64,000 nucleotides of DNA from assembly GCF_038784515.1 (NCBI RefSeq), contig NZ_CP152376.1:2480001-2544000 (forward strand), written 5' to 3'. Position 1 is the stretch's first letter; each line of letters starts with the position of its first letter. Both the position numbers and the translations under genes were made by a program. The DNA is from Rhodoferax sp. GW822-FHT02A01 (GTDB lineage Bacteria > Pseudomonadota > Gammaproteobacteria > Burkholderiales > Burkholderiaceae_C). The notes beneath the pieces are model-generated. The model was given only the letters and a program-made list of their open reading frames with translations. It had not been told where the DNA came from and did no database searches. Of this stretch, positions 1-9,746 are shown piece after piece.

Positions 1-1025
1 CTAATCCGCTCATGGTGGCACCCATGGCGGGGGTGACCGACCGGCCCTTCCGTCAGTTGTGCAAGCGCCTGGGGGCGGGCTATGCGGTCAGCGAGATGGT
101 GACGTCGCGCAAGGACCTGTGGAATACCCTCAAGACCTCCAGACGTGCCAATCACGAAGGCGAGCCCGGCCCCATCGCCGTGCAGATTGCCGGCACCGAT
201 GCCCCCATGATGGCCGAGGCCGCGCTCTACAACATCGATCGCGGCGCGCAGATCATCGATATCAACATGGGCTGCCCGGCCAAGAAGGTGTGCAACAAAT
301 GGGCCGGTTCCGCGCTGATGCAGGACGAGGCCCTGGCTATTGAAATCGTCGAAGCCGTGGTCAATGCCTGTGCCTCGCGCAATGTGCCGGTCACACTGAA
401 GATGCGCACCGGCTGGTGCCAAAGCCACAAAAATGCACTGGTGATTGCGCGCGCTGCCGAGAGCGCAGGCGTGCAGATGGTGGCCGTGCATGGGCGCACG
501 CGCGAACAGGGCTACAAGGGGCAGGCCGAATACGACACGGTGGCCGCCGTCAAGGCCGCACTGCGCATACCAGTGGTGGCCAACGGCGATATCGACTCAC
601 CCGAGCGGGCCCGTGACGTGCTTGCCAGGACCGGTGCTGACGCCGTGATGATCGGTCGCGCAGCGCAAGGCCGCCCCTGGATATTCCGTGAAATTTCGCA
701 TTACCTGAAGACAGGGGAACATCTGGCACCTCCGCTGGTCAGCGAGGTCAAACGCCTGTTGGTGGAACATCTGCATGACCACTACAACCTGTATGGTGAA
801 TTCATCGGCGTGCGTTCCGCACGCAAGCACATCGGCTGGTATGTGCGTGCGCTGCCCGGAGGGGAGGCCTTCCGGGCGCACATCAATACGCTGGACGCAT
901 GCCAGCAACAGGTGCAAGCGGTGGAGCGCTTCATGGACCAACTGAACGCGCAGATGGATCGCATTCCCGCAGCGGGAATCGCGGCAGAGAACGACGAAGA
1001 AAACCTGAGACAAGAGACAGCATGA
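1..1025 (+). CDS. dusB: tRNA-dihydrouridine synthase B (5' end outside window)
   Basis: FMN-dependent reduction of uridine to dihydrouridine in tRNA (Dus family, cytoplasmic). The frame is open to the left edge (N-P-L precede the first in-window Met at 12), and DusB proteins normally carry about 15 more residues before the VAPMAGVTD motif, so the true start lies upstream. Visible family marks are APMAGVTDRPFR at the N-terminus, the catalytic-Cys loop NMGCPAKKV (Cys about residue 88 from the in-window Met) and VTLKMRTGW. The TGA stop overlaps the fis ATG, the usual translationally coupled dusB-fis arrangement of proteobacteria. Confidence 0.95.
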   Translation, partial: NPLMVAPMAGVTDRPFRQLCKRLGAGYAVSEMVTSRKDLWNTLKTSRRANHEGEPGPIAVQIAGTDAPMMAEAALYNIDRGAQIIDINMGCPAKKVCNKWAGSALMQDEALAIEIVEAVVNACASRNVPVTLKMRTGWCQSHKNALVIARAAESAGVQMVAVHGRTREQGYKGQAEYDTVAAVKAALRIPVVANGDIDSPERARDVLARTGADAVMIGRAAQGRPWIFREISHYLKTGEHLAPPLVSEVKRLLVEHLHDHYNLYGEFIGVRSARKHIGWYVRALPGGEAFRAHINTLDACQQQVQAVERFMDQLNAQMDRIPAAGIAAENDEENLRQETA

Positions 1026-1258
1026 GCAAGAAGCAAATTGAAGAGACTGTTCGCAGCAGTCTGGAAGTCTATTTCCGCGATCTGCGTGGTACCGAGCCCG
1101 ATGGCCTGCACGACATGATGGTGCGCATCGTCGAAAAACCCCTACTGGAAGTGGTGATGGCGCATGCCGACCACAACCAGTCCAAGGCGGCCGAGTGGCT
1201 GGGCCTGAATCGCAACACCCTGCGCAAGAAACTCCTCGAACACAAACTACTGAAGTAA
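1022..1258 (+). CDS. fis: Fis family DNA-binding protein
   Basis: 78-residue nucleoid-associated/regulatory protein. The C-terminal helix-turn-helix is evident ([19 protein letters not shown], about residues 52-70), as in Fis and the DNA-binding domain of NtrC-type proteins. A longer in-frame reading begins at 899 inside dusB, but ATG 1022 overlaps the dusB stop (ATGA) and gives the conserved N-terminus [10 protein letters not shown], so it is preferred. It is shorter than enterobacterial Fis (98 residues), as is common in betaproteobacteria. purH starts 4 nt after its stop, so dusB-fis-purH probably form one transcript. Confidence 0.93.
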   Translation: MSKKQIEETVRSSLEVYFRDLRGTEPDGLHDMMVRIVEKPLLEVVMAHADHNQSKAAEWLGLNRNTLRKKLLEHKLLK

Positions 1259-1262
1259 AACC

Positions 1263-2858
1263 ATGAACGCTCTGCTTTCTGTCTCTGACAAGACCGGCAT
1301 CCTCGAACTCGCGCAGGCACTGCATGCGCAAGGCATCAAGTTGCTCTCCACTGGCGGCACCGCCAAGCTGCTGGCCGACAACGGCCTGCCCGTTACCGAA
1401 GTGGCACAGATGACCGGCTTCCCGGAAATGCTGGACGGCCGCGTCAAGACCCTGCACCCACGTGTGCATGGCGGCTTGCTGGCACGCCGCGATCTGCCCG
1501 AACACATGGCCGCCCTGGCCGAACACCAGATCGACACCATTGACGTGCTGGTAGTTAACCTGTACCCCTTCGAAGCCACGGTGGCCAAGCCCGGTTGCAC
1601 CCTGGAAGACGCCATCGAGAACATCGACATCGGCGGCCCGGCCATGGTGCGCAGTGCGGCCAAGAACTGGAAGGACGTGGCGGTGCTGACCGATGCGTCG
1701 CAGTACGCCACCGTGATTGCCGAACTCAAGGCCTCCGGCAAGGTCAGCGAGAAGACCAAGTTCGCGCTCAGCGTGGCGGCGTTCAACCGCATCAGCCAAT
1801 ACGACGGTGCCATCAGCGACTACTTGTCTTCGGTGCAGTTCGGTGACGGCGTGCCCGCTGGTCAAGCACCCGCGCTGGCCCAGTTCCCTGGCCAGAGCAA
1901 TGGTCGCTTCGTGAAGCTGCAGGACCTGCGCTATGGCGAGAACTCGCACCAGCAGGCAGCCCTGTACCGCGACCTCTATCCGGCGCCCGGTTCGCTGGTG
2001 ACGGCCAAGCAACTCCAGGGCAAGGAGCTGAGCTACAACAACATCGCTGATGCCGATGCCGCCTGGGAATGCGTCAAGAGCTTTGATACCCCGGCCTGCG
2101 TCATCGTCAAGCACGCCAACCCTTGCGGTGTGGCGGTGGGCGCCAATGCGCTGGAAGCCTACAGCAAGGCTTTCAAGACCGATCCCACTTCGGCCTTCGG
2201 CGGCATCATTGCCCTCAACACGCCGCTAGACGAAGCCGGCGCCAAGGAAATCTCCAAGCAGTTCGTGGAAGTGCTGATGGCCCCGGCCTACACCCCCGAA
2301 GCGCTGGCCGTGTTCGCGGCCAAGGCCAATGTGCGCGTGCTGCAGATCGACTTGCCCAAGGGCGGCAACACCGCCTGGGAGCAGGGACGCAATCTGATGG
2401 ATGCCAAGCGCATCGGCTCGGGCCTGTTGCTGCAGACGGCTGACAACCATCAGCTCACCCTGGCGGACCTCAAGGTGGTCACCGTCAAGCAACCAACGCC
2501 GGAAGAACTGCAAGACCTGTTGTTCGCCTGGAAGGTGGCGCAGTACGTCAAGAGCAATGCCATCGTCTTCTGCAAGGGCGGCATGACCATGGGCGTGGGC
2601 GCCGGCCAGATGAGCCGTCTGGACTCGGCCCGCATTGCCAGCATCAAGGCCGAGCATGCCGGTCTGTCGCTGAATGGCACCGTGGTGGCCAGCGATGCCT
2701 TCTTCCCCTTCCGCGATGGTCTGGACGTGGTGGTGGATGCGGGAGCTACCTGCGTCATCCAGCCCGGTGGCTCCATGCGCGATGATGAAGTGATCGCAGC
2801 CGCCAACGAGCGCGGCGTGGCCATGGTCTACAGCGGCATCCGCCACTTCCGCCACTAA
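1263..2858 (+). CDS. purH: Bifunctional AICAR formyltransferase / IMP cyclohydrolase
   Basis: Catalyses the last two steps of de novo purine synthesis (AICAR to FAICAR to IMP). 531 residues, the usual length. The N-terminal MGS-like cyclohydrolase domain (residues 1 to about 200) contains [10 protein letters not shown] and [15 protein letters not shown]; the formyltransferase part contains [15 protein letters not shown] and the Lys-His catalytic pair in VKHANPCG. The C-terminus SGIRHFRH is typical. Third gene of the dusB-fis-purH cluster; a long hairpin follows the stop. Confidence 0.97.
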   Translation: MNALLSVSDKTGILELAQALHAQGIKLLSTGGTAKLLADNGLPVTEVAQMTGFPEMLDGRVKTLHPRVHGGLLARRDLPEHMAALAEHQIDTIDVLVVNLYPFEATVAKPGCTLEDAIENIDIGGPAMVRSAAKNWKDVAVLTDASQYATVIAELKASGKVSEKTKFALSVAAFNRISQYDGAISDYLSSVQFGDGVPAGQAPALAQFPGQSNGRFVKLQDLRYGENSHQQAALYRDLYPAPGSLVTAKQLQGKELSYNNIADADAAWECVKSFDTPACVIVKHANPCGVAVGANALEAYSKAFKTDPTSAFGGIIALNTPLDEAGAKEISKQFVEVLMAPAYTPEALAVFAAKANVRVLQIDLPKGGNTAWEQGRNLMDAKRIGSGLLLQTADNHQLTLADLKVVTVKQPTPEELQDLLFAWKVAQYVKSNAIVFCKGGMTMGVGAGQMSRLDSARIASIKAEHAGLSLNGTVVASDAFFPFRDGLDVVVDAGATCVIQPGGSMRDDEVIAAANERGVAMVYSGIRHFRH

Positions 2859-2876
2859 GGTCGACGGGCTTGCCCC

Positions 2877-2908
2877 GTCCGCTCTGGTCCGGTTGGATCA
2901 GAGCGGAC
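2877..2908. terminator. Long inverted repeat between convergent genes
   Basis: GTCCGCTCTG pairs with CAGAGCGGAC (10 bp); after one mismatch a further TCC/GGA extends the stem over a GGTT loop. It lies between the convergent purH and MFS transporter genes. There is no T-run on either strand, so it is a candidate bidirectional or assisted terminator, not a classic intrinsic one. Confidence 0.5.
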
Positions 2909-2921
2909 CGCAGCGTTTGCG

Positions 2922-4082
2922 CTACGGGGCAGGGCTGGAGGTTCTTACCAAAAGGCCGGCCATGATCAAGGCCGCAGTAGCTGCAAACCACATCAATGCA
3001 TCGCTGTGCGTGGACTTCATGGCGGCGCCTGCCATCAAGGGCCCGGCAACCGCGCTGACCGTGTACAGCATGGAAATCGCACTCACATTTTTGGCGATGT
3101 TGCCCGACGATGCCAGCGTGCTGGCAATGAGTGCCAAGGTCAGCAAGGCCGTGATAAAGCCGCCCAACAGGAACACCGCAATCACGATCATCGGGTAGTT
3201 CAACGGCAGTAGCAGCGCAACACTGACCACGGCAATGCCCGCCGCAGAGGCTATCGCTGCAAAGCCCACTCCGCGGTGGTCGGCCAGCCAACCCACGCCG
3301 TACTGCATGAGCAGGCCGCCCAGGCCGAAAACGGCCAACAGGTCTGCGGTTTGTCCCACATCCAATCCACGCCCCTGGGTAAACGGAGCAAACAGTCCGG
3401 ACACGGCGGCTTCCAGCATGCCGCCCAGCAGTGCGATGACCAAGCCCTGGCGGAACACGGTATCGCGCAGTGCTGCGGTGGCCTGTGCGGGTGTCTTTTC
3501 AACGGGGTGGTGTTGCAACTCCTTGGGTGCAGCGCTGGCAAACGCCAGGGGCACGATTGCGGCCAATGTAAAAGCGCTCCCGATCCAGAAAACAGCGTTG
3601 CCTTGCAGGCCCAGGTAGCTGGCCAGCATCGGGGCCACGATGGGGGCCAGCGCAATCAGCGTTTCATGAAATCCGACCAGGCGCCCACGCGCTTCGGCGG
3701 GCGCGATGCGGTACAGCCAGGGTTCCACGCCAATCCAGCGCAGCCCCAAGCCGAAACCGCAAAGCATTCCCCCTGCCATCCAATACGGCCATACCGAAAA
3801 CGCCATCCACGGTAGCGCACACACCGTGCAAGCCAAGCCCAGCACGATGACCCACATAGGCCCCAAGCGTTTGCAAAGCCAGGGCGCAATGGCCAGGCCG
3901 GGCAGTTGGCCAAGCCACAGGGAGGCCGCGAACATGCCCAGATGGGCGGCGTCCAATCCATGTTCGGCAAGCCACACGGGCAACACCACAAAAGCAATGC
4001 CAAACTGGCCTATCTGCGCCAGGGTGGACACTGCGTTCAACGCAGCAATGGTGCGCCAGTCAAATTCAGTTTCGGCAGACAT
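2922..4082 (-). CDS. MFS transporter
   Basis: 386-residue inner-membrane protein with about 12 hydrophobic segments and the two-half architecture of the major facilitator superfamily (residues 1 to about 190 and about 205-386, joined by a hydrophilic loop). ATG 4082 (MSAETEFDWR) is chosen; an upstream extension to 4532 is antisense to the SDR gene and is low-complexity His/Gly/Arg. The substrate cannot be told. It lies 14 nt downstream of the SDR gene and probably shares its transcript. Confidence 0.82.
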   Translation of the reverse strand: MSAETEFDWRTIAALNAVSTLAQIGQFGIAFVVLPVWLAEHGLDAAHLGMFAASLWLGQLPGLAIAPWLCKRLGPMWVIVLGLACTVCALPWMAFSVWPYWMAGGMLCGFGLGLRWIGVEPWLYRIAPAEARGRLVGFHETLIALAPIVAPMLASYLGLQGNAVFWIGSAFTLAAIVPLAFASAAPKELQHHPVEKTPAQATAALRDTVFRQGLVIALLGGMLEAAVSGLFAPFTQGRGLDVGQTADLLAVFGLGGLLMQYGVGWLADHRGVGFAAIASAAGIAVVSVALLLPLNYPMIVIAVFLLGGFITALLTLALIASTLASSGNIAKNVSAISMLYTVSAVAGPLMAGAAMKSTHSDALMWFAATAALIMAGLLVRTSSPAP

Positions 4083-4096
4083 AAGGGCGTTTGCAG

Positions 4097-4879
4097 CTAT
4101 GCCGCTCTGTTTTCCTGCAAGTGGTTGCCCCCATCGACGACCATCAGCTGACCGGTGATGTAGCTGGCGCCCGGGCTCACGAGAAAGGCGACCATGGCCG
4201 CAATTTCCGCAGGCGTGGCCGCCCGCCCCATGGGGGTGTGCATGGACGCCTTGCGTTCCGTCTCCGTCTGGGAGGCAGTGGCAACCCATCCGGGTGCCAC
4301 CGTGTTGATCGTGATACCTTGGGCGGCAACTTCCAATGCAATGCCCATGCTCATGCCAACCATGGCGGCCTTGGCTGCGCTGTATGCCGCTTCCCCCGGA
4401 TTGCTGCCCATGGTGCCTGTAGTGGACGCGATATTGACGATGCGGCCATAGCGGCGCTTCAGCATGCCCGGTATGACGCGCCTGGTCACGTTGTAGCCCG
4501 TGGTCAGATTTCTGGCGATGGACACGTCCCACTCGTGGTCGTCCATGGCATCAAACAGTTGAAAGACCTCGGGCGATCCTTCCTTGGACATGCCAGCATT
4601 GTTGACCAGCAGATCAATGCGTCCAAAGTCGCGTTCCACCTGGACAACCAGTTCGGCGGTGGCAACCCGGTCTGTCAGGTCCGCCGAGTAACCCCTTGCC
4701 TGCCGGCCTTTTGCCTGAAGGGTCCTGGCGCGGTCGTGTATGCGCGGGCCGGTTGCAGCGATGGCTACCTGTGCGCCCATTTCCGCCAACAAGTTGGCGC
4801 AGGCAAAGCCGATCCCGTCCGGGCTTCCGGCTCCGGTGATGAGGGCGACCTGGCTTTGGAGATTGAACAGCGGGTGCAT
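4097..4879 (-). CDS. SDR family NAD(P)-dependent oxidoreductase
   Basis: 260-residue short-chain dehydrogenase/reductase. The cofactor motif TGAGSPDGIGFA (about residue 16, with an unusual SPD insertion), NNAG (about residue 92), catalytic Ser in NIASTTGTMG, YSAAK (Tyr/Lys) and the C-terminal GQLMVVDGG are all present, as in FabG-like reductases. The gene is monocistronic-looking upstream (about 110 bp to the next minus-strand gene) and is followed closely by the MFS transporter. The substrate is unknown. Confidence 0.88.
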   Translation of the reverse strand: MHPLFNLQSQVALITGAGSPDGIGFACANLLAEMGAQVAIAATGPRIHDRARTLQAKGRQARGYSADLTDRVATAELVVQVERDFGRIDLLVNNAGMSKEGSPEVFQLFDAMDDHEWDVSIARNLTTGYNVTRRVIPGMLKRRYGRIVNIASTTGTMGSNPGEAAYSAAKAAMVGMSMGIALEVAAQGITINTVAPGWVATASQTETERKASMHTPMGRAATPAEIAAMVAFLVSPGASYITGQLMVVDGGNHLQENRAA

Positions 4880-4993
4880 GGGTTTGCGCTTTGGTGAACG
4901 ACGGGCCCCAGGTTGTATCGCAAGCGCATCGCCTGCCCAGTACCCCTTTTGTAGCGGTCAAAAGGTCCAGTGACCACCAGCCCCTTTAGGCGG

Positions 4994-5212
4994 TCACTCC
5001 CACTTGGCGTAGACCACGGCACACAGAGCCGCACCAATCGCCCACAGCATCCAGGTTTGGGTGACGGCGTAGGGGTAGAGCATCAGGGTCACGCCGGTCC
5101 ACTTGAGCGGGTTGCTCTGGACTTTTCTGCCACGGCGGAAGGCGACATAACCGTAAATCCCGAACAGCAGTCCGCCCAACAGATAGGCCGGCGTGGGCAG
5201 GGTCAGGTCCAT
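4994..5212 (-). CDS. Small two-to-three-segment membrane protein
   Basis: 72 residues, not recognised. Hydrophobic segments at about residues 8-24, 38-55 and 53-68 flank a basic cytoplasmic-type loop (RRGRK). It lies 13 nt downstream of the outer-membrane barrel gene and is probably co-transcribed with it. Composition and spacing support a real gene. Confidence 0.65.
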   Translation of the reverse strand: MDLTLPTPAYLLGGLLFGIYGYVAFRRGRKVQSNPLKWTGVTLMLYPYAVTQTWMLWAIGAALCAVVYAKWE

Positions 5213-5225
5213 GCGCGGCGAACGC

Positions 5226-5828
5226 TCAAAACCGTCGCCTGAAGCCCAGGCTCAGGAAGTCCTCGCCATTGGCGCCGTAGTCATTGAGCACGTCGTAGAT
5301 GGCGCAACGGTGGTGCAGGCGCACAAAGAGCTCGTTATTTTTGTCGGAGGGTCGATAGAACGTAGCCTCCAGGAACAGCCAGTTCAAGGTCTGGCTGCCT
5401 TGTCCGTTGCGGCCACGCTCCAGGGGGCTGACGCTGCTGGTGTAGCTGATGCCAAGTGGAGCGGCGCGCAAGTCAATGCGCAGGGAGTCGCCCAAGGACA
5501 GTCCACTCCAGCGCAAGGCCGGGGCTAGGGCAATTTCACTCAGTGATGCCTTGCCTTCCTGCCAGCCCACCATGCCATCCAGTTCCAGCGTCAGGGGCAG
5601 TGTGTCTGCTCGCCAAAGGGTCTTGCTACCCGTGAGTGCCAGCAGGTAGTGGTCTTCAAAACCTGCGCGGCCGGTCAACGCACCAGCTGGCTCGGTGTCG
5701 TAGTACTTGCCAATGTAGGCTCCAACACCCCATTCGGGCTCTTGCGCCGCAGCGGATGGGATAAGGCTTGCGGCCAGGAAAACGATTGCGCCGCAAAGCG
5801 CTGCAAACCGGGCGATTGCACAAGCCAT
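5226..5828 (-). CDS. Exported outer-membrane beta-barrel protein, possibly PagL/acyloxyacyl hydrolase-like
   Basis: 200 residues with a clear signal peptide (hydrophobic run ending SAAAQEP, cleavage about residue 28). The mature part alternates in beta-barrel fashion and ends in FRRRF, a typical outer-membrane C-terminal aromatic. The tail LHHRCAIYDVL followed by FLSLGF resembles the C-terminal region of PagL-type lipid A 3-O-deacylases (HHxSxxY pattern), but a Cys replaces the Ser normally expected after His-His-Arg, so catalytic function is doubtful. GGAGC lies upstream of ATG 5828. Confidence 0.6.
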   Translation of the reverse strand: MACAIARFAALCGAIVFLAASLIPSAAAQEPEWGVGAYIGKYYDTEPAGALTGRAGFEDHYLLALTGSKTLWRADTLPLTLELDGMVGWQEGKASLSEIALAPALRWSGLSLGDSLRIDLRAAPLGISYTSSVSPLERGRNGQGSQTLNWLFLEATFYRPSDKNNELFVRLHHRCAIYDVLNDYGANGEDFLSLGFRRRF

Positions 5829-5847
5829 ATGTGATGCTCCTTATGCT

Positions 5848-7143
5848 TCAGAAGCTGGCAAATATCTCGCTGGCCGCCTGCACGGTTTCCGCGATGTCGG
5901 CATCGGTGTGGGCCGCGCTCATGAAGCCAGCTTCGTACAGGGCGGGGGCGATGTACACCCCACGGTTCAGCAGACCGTGGAACAGGGTGTTGAACCGTGC
6001 GTTGTCGGTGGTCATCACCTTGGCATAGTTCTGCGGCAGCTCGGGGAACAGGAAGAAGCCGAACATGCCGCCTTCGCTGTCGCCGCAGAACGGGACTCCT
6101 GCTTTGGTGGCCGCAGTAGTCAGGCCGCTGATCAGCGATTGGGTCTTGCGGCTCAGGTCTTCGTAGAAGCCGGGTTTGCCGATCTCGGCCAGGGTGGCCA
6201 GACCGCAGGCCGTGGCTACCGGATTGCCCGACAGCGTACCTGCCTGGTACACCGGGCCCAGGGGGGCGAGTTGCTCCATCAGGGCGCGCTTGCCACCAAA
6301 GGCCGCCAAGGGCATGCCGCCGCCAATCACTTTGCCCAGTACCGTCATATCGGGTTCAAAGCCGGGGATGTCGCGGGCATACACGCTTTGTGCGCTGCCA
6401 AAGGCCACGCGCAAGCCGGTCATCACCTCATCCAGAATCAGTAGCGCGCCATATTGCGTGCACAGCTCACGGCAGCGCTTCATGAAGGGCACGGAAGCGC
6501 GCACAAAGTTCATGTTGCCGGCAATCGGCTCGATGATCAGGCAGGCCAGTTCCTTGCCGTGCAGGGCAAAGGCTTCTTCCAGTTGCTGCAGGTTGTTGTA
6601 CTCCAGCACCAGCGTGTGCTGCACCACTTCGGGCGGAACGCCAGCGCTGGTGGGGTTGCCAAAAGTGGCCAGGCCCGAACCGGCCTTGACCAGCAGGGCA
6701 TCGGCATGGCCGTGGTAGCAGCCTTCGAACTTGATGAGCTTGCTGCGGCCCGTGGCACCACGGGCGACGCGGATGGCGCTCATGCCCGCCTCGGTACCGG
6801 AGCTGACTAGGCGCACCATCTCCATGCTGGGCACACGCGCCAGGATGGCTTCTGCCAGTTCCACTTCACGCTCGGTCGGTGCGCCGAAGGAGAAACCTTC
6901 GACGGCGGCCTTTTGCACGGCTTCCAGCACGGCAGGGTGGCCGTGGCCCAGAATCATTGGGCCCCAGGAGCCGATGTAGTCGATGTACTTCTTGTCGTTG
7001 GCATCCCAGAAGTAGGCGCCTTGCGCACGCTTCACAAAGCGCGGTGTGCCACCAACGGCTTTGAATGCGCGTACGGGCGAGTTCACGCCGCCGGGGATGA
7101 CCTTGCGGGCGCGGTCGAACAGGGATTGGTTGCGGTCTGTCAT
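5848..7143 (-). CDS. hemL: Glutamate-1-semialdehyde 2,1-aminomutase
   Basis: PLP enzyme converting glutamate-1-semialdehyde to 5-aminolevulinate in C5 haem biosynthesis. 431 residues from ATG 7143 ([12 protein letters not shown]). Diagnostic motifs are [36 protein letters not shown] and the PLP-lysine loop [13 protein letters not shown] longer reading to 7224 overlaps thiD, so 7143 is preferred; this leaves 13 nt after the thiD stop. Probably co-transcribed with thiD. Confidence 0.96.
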   Translation of the reverse strand: MTDRNQSLFDRARKVIPGGVNSPVRAFKAVGGTPRFVKRAQGAYFWDANDKKYIDYIGSWGPMILGHGHPAVLEAVQKAAVEGFSFGAPTEREVELAEAILARVPSMEMVRLVSSGTEAGMSAIRVARGATGRSKLIKFEGCYHGHADALLVKAGSGLATFGNPTSAGVPPEVVQHTLVLEYNNLQQLEEAFALHGKELACLIIEPIAGNMNFVRASVPFMKRCRELCTQYGALLILDEVMTGLRVAFGSAQSVYARDIPGFEPDMTVLGKVIGGGMPLAAFGGKRALMEQLAPLGPVYQAGTLSGNPVATACGLATLAEIGKPGFYEDLSRKTQSLISGLTTAATKAGVPFCGDSEGGMFGFFLFPELPQNYAKVMTTDNARFNTLFHGLLNRGVYIAPALYEAGFMSAAHTDADIAETVQAASEIFASF

Positions 7144-7156
7144 ATCGGTTGGGTCT

Positions 7157-8068
7157 TCAGTGGCGGGTGTCGTTGGGCGAAATTTCAAAGCTGGACTCCT
7201 GGGCGTCCTCTTCTTCGTCTTCATCGGGCTGAGCCCAGAACAGACGGTCGGGAATGACGTTGCCCATGCCGGGCCTAAAGCCGCTGTCCAGGCAGCGGTC
7301 CAGGTAGCTCAGGGCCTCGGCCACGGCCTCGGTCAATTCGGTTTCGCTGGCGATCAGGGCCGTCACGGCAGCCGAGAGGGTCTCGCCAGCGCCGGTGAAG
7401 ACCGCCTCAAAGCGCTCAAACTTGTGTGAGCACAAGGTGGTGGTGGGCGAGCACAAGGCGTTTTCGATGAACTGGTCCGGCAACGGAATGCCGGTGACCA
7501 GCGTATAGGCCACACCAAACTCGTTGGCGGCGCGGGCAATGTCACGTGCACTGGGGCCGCGATCGGCGCTCCAGTCGGGCAGCAGCCAGCGCGAGAGGGT
7601 GCTGTGGTTTCCCACCAACACGGTGGTCTGCGGCAGCAGAAGTTCGCTGCAGGCGTCCTGATACATGTCAATCTGGTCTTCACGCCACCACGACAGGTCG
7701 GGCATGTAGGTCAGCAGAGGAACCTCGGCATAGTCGGAAGCCAGTTCGGCAATCGCGCTGAGGTTTTCGGGGCTGCCGACGAAGCCAACCTTGATCGCCT
7801 GCACCGGAATGTCTTCCAGAATCACGCGAGCTTGCTCGGTCACGGCCTCGTCATCCAGTGCAAAGTGGTCAAACACCTCGGAGGTGTCGCGTACATAGGC
7901 GCCAGTCATGATGGGCAAGGCATGTGCCCCGACCGATGCAATGGCCATCAGGTCGGCAGTGAGTCCGGCTGCACCACTGGGGTCGCTGGCATTGAAGACC
8001 ATTACGCATGCGGAAGGTCCGTCATCGCGTTCACCAGCTTCGGGTTCGGGAATGGGGGATGCGGTCAT
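7157..8068 (-). CDS. thiD: Hydroxymethylpyrimidine/phosphomethylpyrimidine kinase
   Basis: PfkB/ribokinase-fold kinase of the thiamine pathway (HMP to HMP-P to HMP-PP). 303 residues from ATG 8068 (MTASPIPEP), which has AAGGACAGG upstream; an in-frame ATG at 8095 lacks a comparable ribosome site. Family marks are [15 protein letters not shown] near the N-terminus, [14 protein letters not shown], and the glycine-rich [12 protein letters not shown] near the C-terminus; the usual GTGCT anion-hole sequence is modified to GAGETLSA. The acidic DEDEEEDA tail is unusual. Divergent from rubredoxin. Confidence 0.87.
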   Translation of the reverse strand: MTASPIPEPEAGERDDGPSACVMVFNASDPSGAAGLTADLMAIASVGAHALPIMTGAYVRDTSEVFDHFALDDEAVTEQARVILEDIPVQAIKVGFVGSPENLSAIAELASDYAEVPLLTYMPDLSWWREDQIDMYQDACSELLLPQTTVLVGNHSTLSRWLLPDWSADRGPSARDIARAANEFGVAYTLVTGIPLPDQFIENALCSPTTTLCSHKFERFEAVFTGAGETLSAAVTALIASETELTEAVAEALSYLDRCLDSGFRPGMGNVIPDRLFWAQPDEDEEEDAQESSFEISPNDTRH

Positions 8069-8128
8069 GTGTGTACCTGTCCTTGAGATTGCCATCAGGC
8101 AGAATGGCAGGGTTAGCGCGGACAGTGG

Positions 8129-8158
8129 CGTTTTGTGCGTCTGTTGCCTCTATACAAT
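8129..8158 (+). promoter_or_regulatory. Possible promoter of rubredoxin/pil operon
   Basis: The thiD-rubredoxin divergent gap contains TATACAAT (8151-8158), a good -10 element, about 32 nt before the GTG start. The corresponding -35 (TTTTGT, 16-nt spacer) is poor, so this is tentative. Confidence 0.35.
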
Positions 8159-8189
8159 CGTTGCATTCTATTCGAAGGCCCTATAAGCT

Positions 8190-8363
8190 GTGACCGAAAC
8201 TAAAACTTGGATGTGTCTGATTTGCGGTTGGATTTATGACGAGGCCTTGGGTGCCCCGGAACATGGAATCCCCCCCGGAACACGATGGGCTGACGTGCCC
8301 ATGAACTGGGTCTGCCCCGAGTGCGGTGCCCGCAAGGAAGATTTCGAACTGGTTCAGATTTAG
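8190..8363 (+). CDS. Rubredoxin
   Basis: 57-residue one-iron electron carrier. The two Cys knuckles are complete: CLICGWIYDEALG (CxxCG) and CPECGARKEDF (CxxCG), coordinating one Fe(Cys)4. It starts with GTG 8190. It precedes pilG by 66 nt, an arrangement often seen in betaproteobacteria, where rubredoxin heads the pilGHIJ-chpA cluster; whether it works with the pilus system is unknown. Confidence 0.93.
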   Translation: MTETKTWMCLICGWIYDEALGAPEHGIPPGTRWADVPMNWVCPECGARKEDFELVQI

Positions 8364-8429
8364 CGCGGTGTGCCCTGACCCGCAAAACAGTCGGGTGGCA
8401 CAGTGTGATCAGGAGAGGAGTGAGGCCTT

Positions 8430-8828
8430 GTGAGTACCCAAGATACGGCATTGAAAGTGCTGGTGGTGGACGATAGCAACACCATACGGCGCAGTGCGGA
8501 AATTTTTCTCAAGCAGGGCGGTCATGAGGTCCTGTTGGCAGAAGACGGATTTGATGCCCTCTCCAAGGTCAATGATTACCAGCCAGATCTGATTTTTTGC
8601 GACATCCTGATGCCGCGCCTGGATGGTTACCAGACCTGCGCCATCATCAAGCGCAATGCCAAGTTTTCCGGCGTTCCGGTGGTCATGCTGTCTTCCAAGG
8701 ATGGCGTCTTCGACAAGGCGCGCGGTCGTATGGCCGGCGCCCAGGACTACCTGACCAAACCCTTTTCCAAAGAGCAGTTGCTGCAGGCCGTGCAGCAGTT
8801 TGGTGCTGCCGTGCAGGGAGTTGCCTGA
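8430..8828 (+). CDS. pilG: Type IV pilus response regulator PilG
   Basis: 132-residue stand-alone receiver domain, CheY-like output of the Pil-Chp chemosensory system that drives pilus extension and twitching in Pseudomonas. Acidic pocket (VVDDS), phospho-acceptor Asp in FCDILMPRLDGY, conserved Ser in MLSSKDG and Lys in DYLTKPF are present. GTG start at 8430 preceded by GGAGAGGAG. The stop overlaps the pilH start (TGATG). Confidence 0.93.
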   Translation: MSTQDTALKVLVVDDSNTIRRSAEIFLKQGGHEVLLAEDGFDALSKVNDYQPDLIFCDILMPRLDGYQTCAIIKRNAKFSGVPVVMLSSKDGVFDKARGRMAGAQDYLTKPFSKEQLLQAVQQFGAAVQGVA

Positions 8829-9193
8829 TGGCCATCCAGAAAGTATTGATCGTCGACGACTCCAAGACCGAGACCATGTTCATGACCGACCTGTTGCAGC
8901 GCAACGGTTATGTGGTGCGCTCGGCCGAGAATGCCACCGAGGCGTTTGCGCGGCTGGCAGAGGACAGGCCGGACCTGATTCTCATGGACGTGGTGATGCC
9001 GGGACAGAACGGCTTTCAGCTCACGCGCTCCATCAGTCGTTCCCCTGAGTTCACCGGCATTCCCATCATCATGTGTACCAGCAAAGGCTTGGAGACCGAC
9101 CGCGTTTGGGGTATGCGACAGGGCGCGCGCGACTACATCACCAAGCCGGTGGACTCCGTCGAACTGTTCGCAAAAATCAAGGCATTGGGCTGA
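8828..9193 (+). CDS. pilH: Type IV pilus response regulator PilH
   Basis: 121-residue single receiver domain, second CheY-like protein of the Pil-Chp system (retraction-linked or phosphate-sink role in Pseudomonas). IVDDS, phospho-acceptor Asp in LMDVVMPGQNGF, TSK and DYITKPV are visible. ATG 8828 overlaps the pilG stop; a longer reading from 8597 is in the wrong frame for pilG and is rejected. Confidence 0.93.
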   Translation: MAIQKVLIVDDSKTETMFMTDLLQRNGYVVRSAENATEAFARLAEDRPDLILMDVVMPGQNGFQLTRSISRSPEFTGIPIIMCTSKGLETDRVWGMRQGARDYITKPVDSVELFAKIKALG

Positions 9194-9201
9194 CCCCGTC
9201 G

Positions 9202-9735
9202 ATGGCCACGCGCGAAGCACTCCGGGAACTTCAGGCACGACTGGCCAAACGCTTGCAGGCAGCACAGACCGAGGGCATGTCGGTGGCCTGGCTGGCGGTG
9301 CGTGCCGGCGGCCACAACTACCTTCTGCCTTTGGGGCAGGCTGGCGAAATCGTGCCGCTGCCACCGGTGCAGCGTGTCCCTTATACGCGAGCCTGGTTTG
9401 AGGGCGTACTCAATGTGCGCGGCAATCTCTATGGTTTGGTGGATCTGGCAGCCTTTGTCGCGGCCAATCAGGGGCCGGCGGTGGTTCCCGCCCCGTCCCG
9501 ACAGGACGCCAGTGTTGTCACGCTGAATGCCACGCTGGAAGTGAATTGCGCGTTGCGTGTGGACAGTCTGGCGGGCTTGCGTGGCAACGACGCCTATGCC
9601 TCCATTTCTGCGCCAGTGGCGGGAGAGCCCCCGTTTTTTGGCAACTGTTTTCTCGATGCCGAGGGACAGCGTTGGCAGGAATTGAACCTGCAGGCGTTGG
9701 CCCAATTTCCGCCCTTTCTGCACATCGGGATCTAG
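9202..9735 (+). CDS. pilI: CheW-like adaptor PilI
   Basis: 177-residue CheW-domain protein that couples the chemoreceptor PilJ to the kinase ChpA. The CheW fold is recognisable from YLLPLGQAGEIVPLPPVQRVPYTRAWFEGVLNVRGNLYGLVDL, whose central N-VRG-L--L-DL pattern is diagnostic. ATG 9202 is 8 nt after the pilH stop; a longer reading starting at 9073 overlaps pilH. Confidence 0.9.
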   Translation: MATREALRELQARLAKRLQAAQTEGMSVAWLAVRAGGHNYLLPLGQAGEIVPLPPVQRVPYTRAWFEGVLNVRGNLYGLVDLAAFVAANQGPAVVPAPSRQDASVVTLNATLEVNCALRVDSLAGLRGNDAYASISAPVAGEPPFFGNCFLDAEGQRWQELNLQALAQFPPFLHIGI

Positions 9736-9746
9736 AGGTGCCCACC

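Noticed and set aside
597..2114. 505-codon minus-strand frame opposite dusB-fis-purH
   Set aside because: Shadow of three well-supported genes; no recognisable protein features.
5226..5828. Firm PagL (lipid A deacylase) assignment
   Set aside because: The C-terminal His-His-Arg pattern fits but the expected Ser is Cys; left as a barrel protein with a tentative relation.
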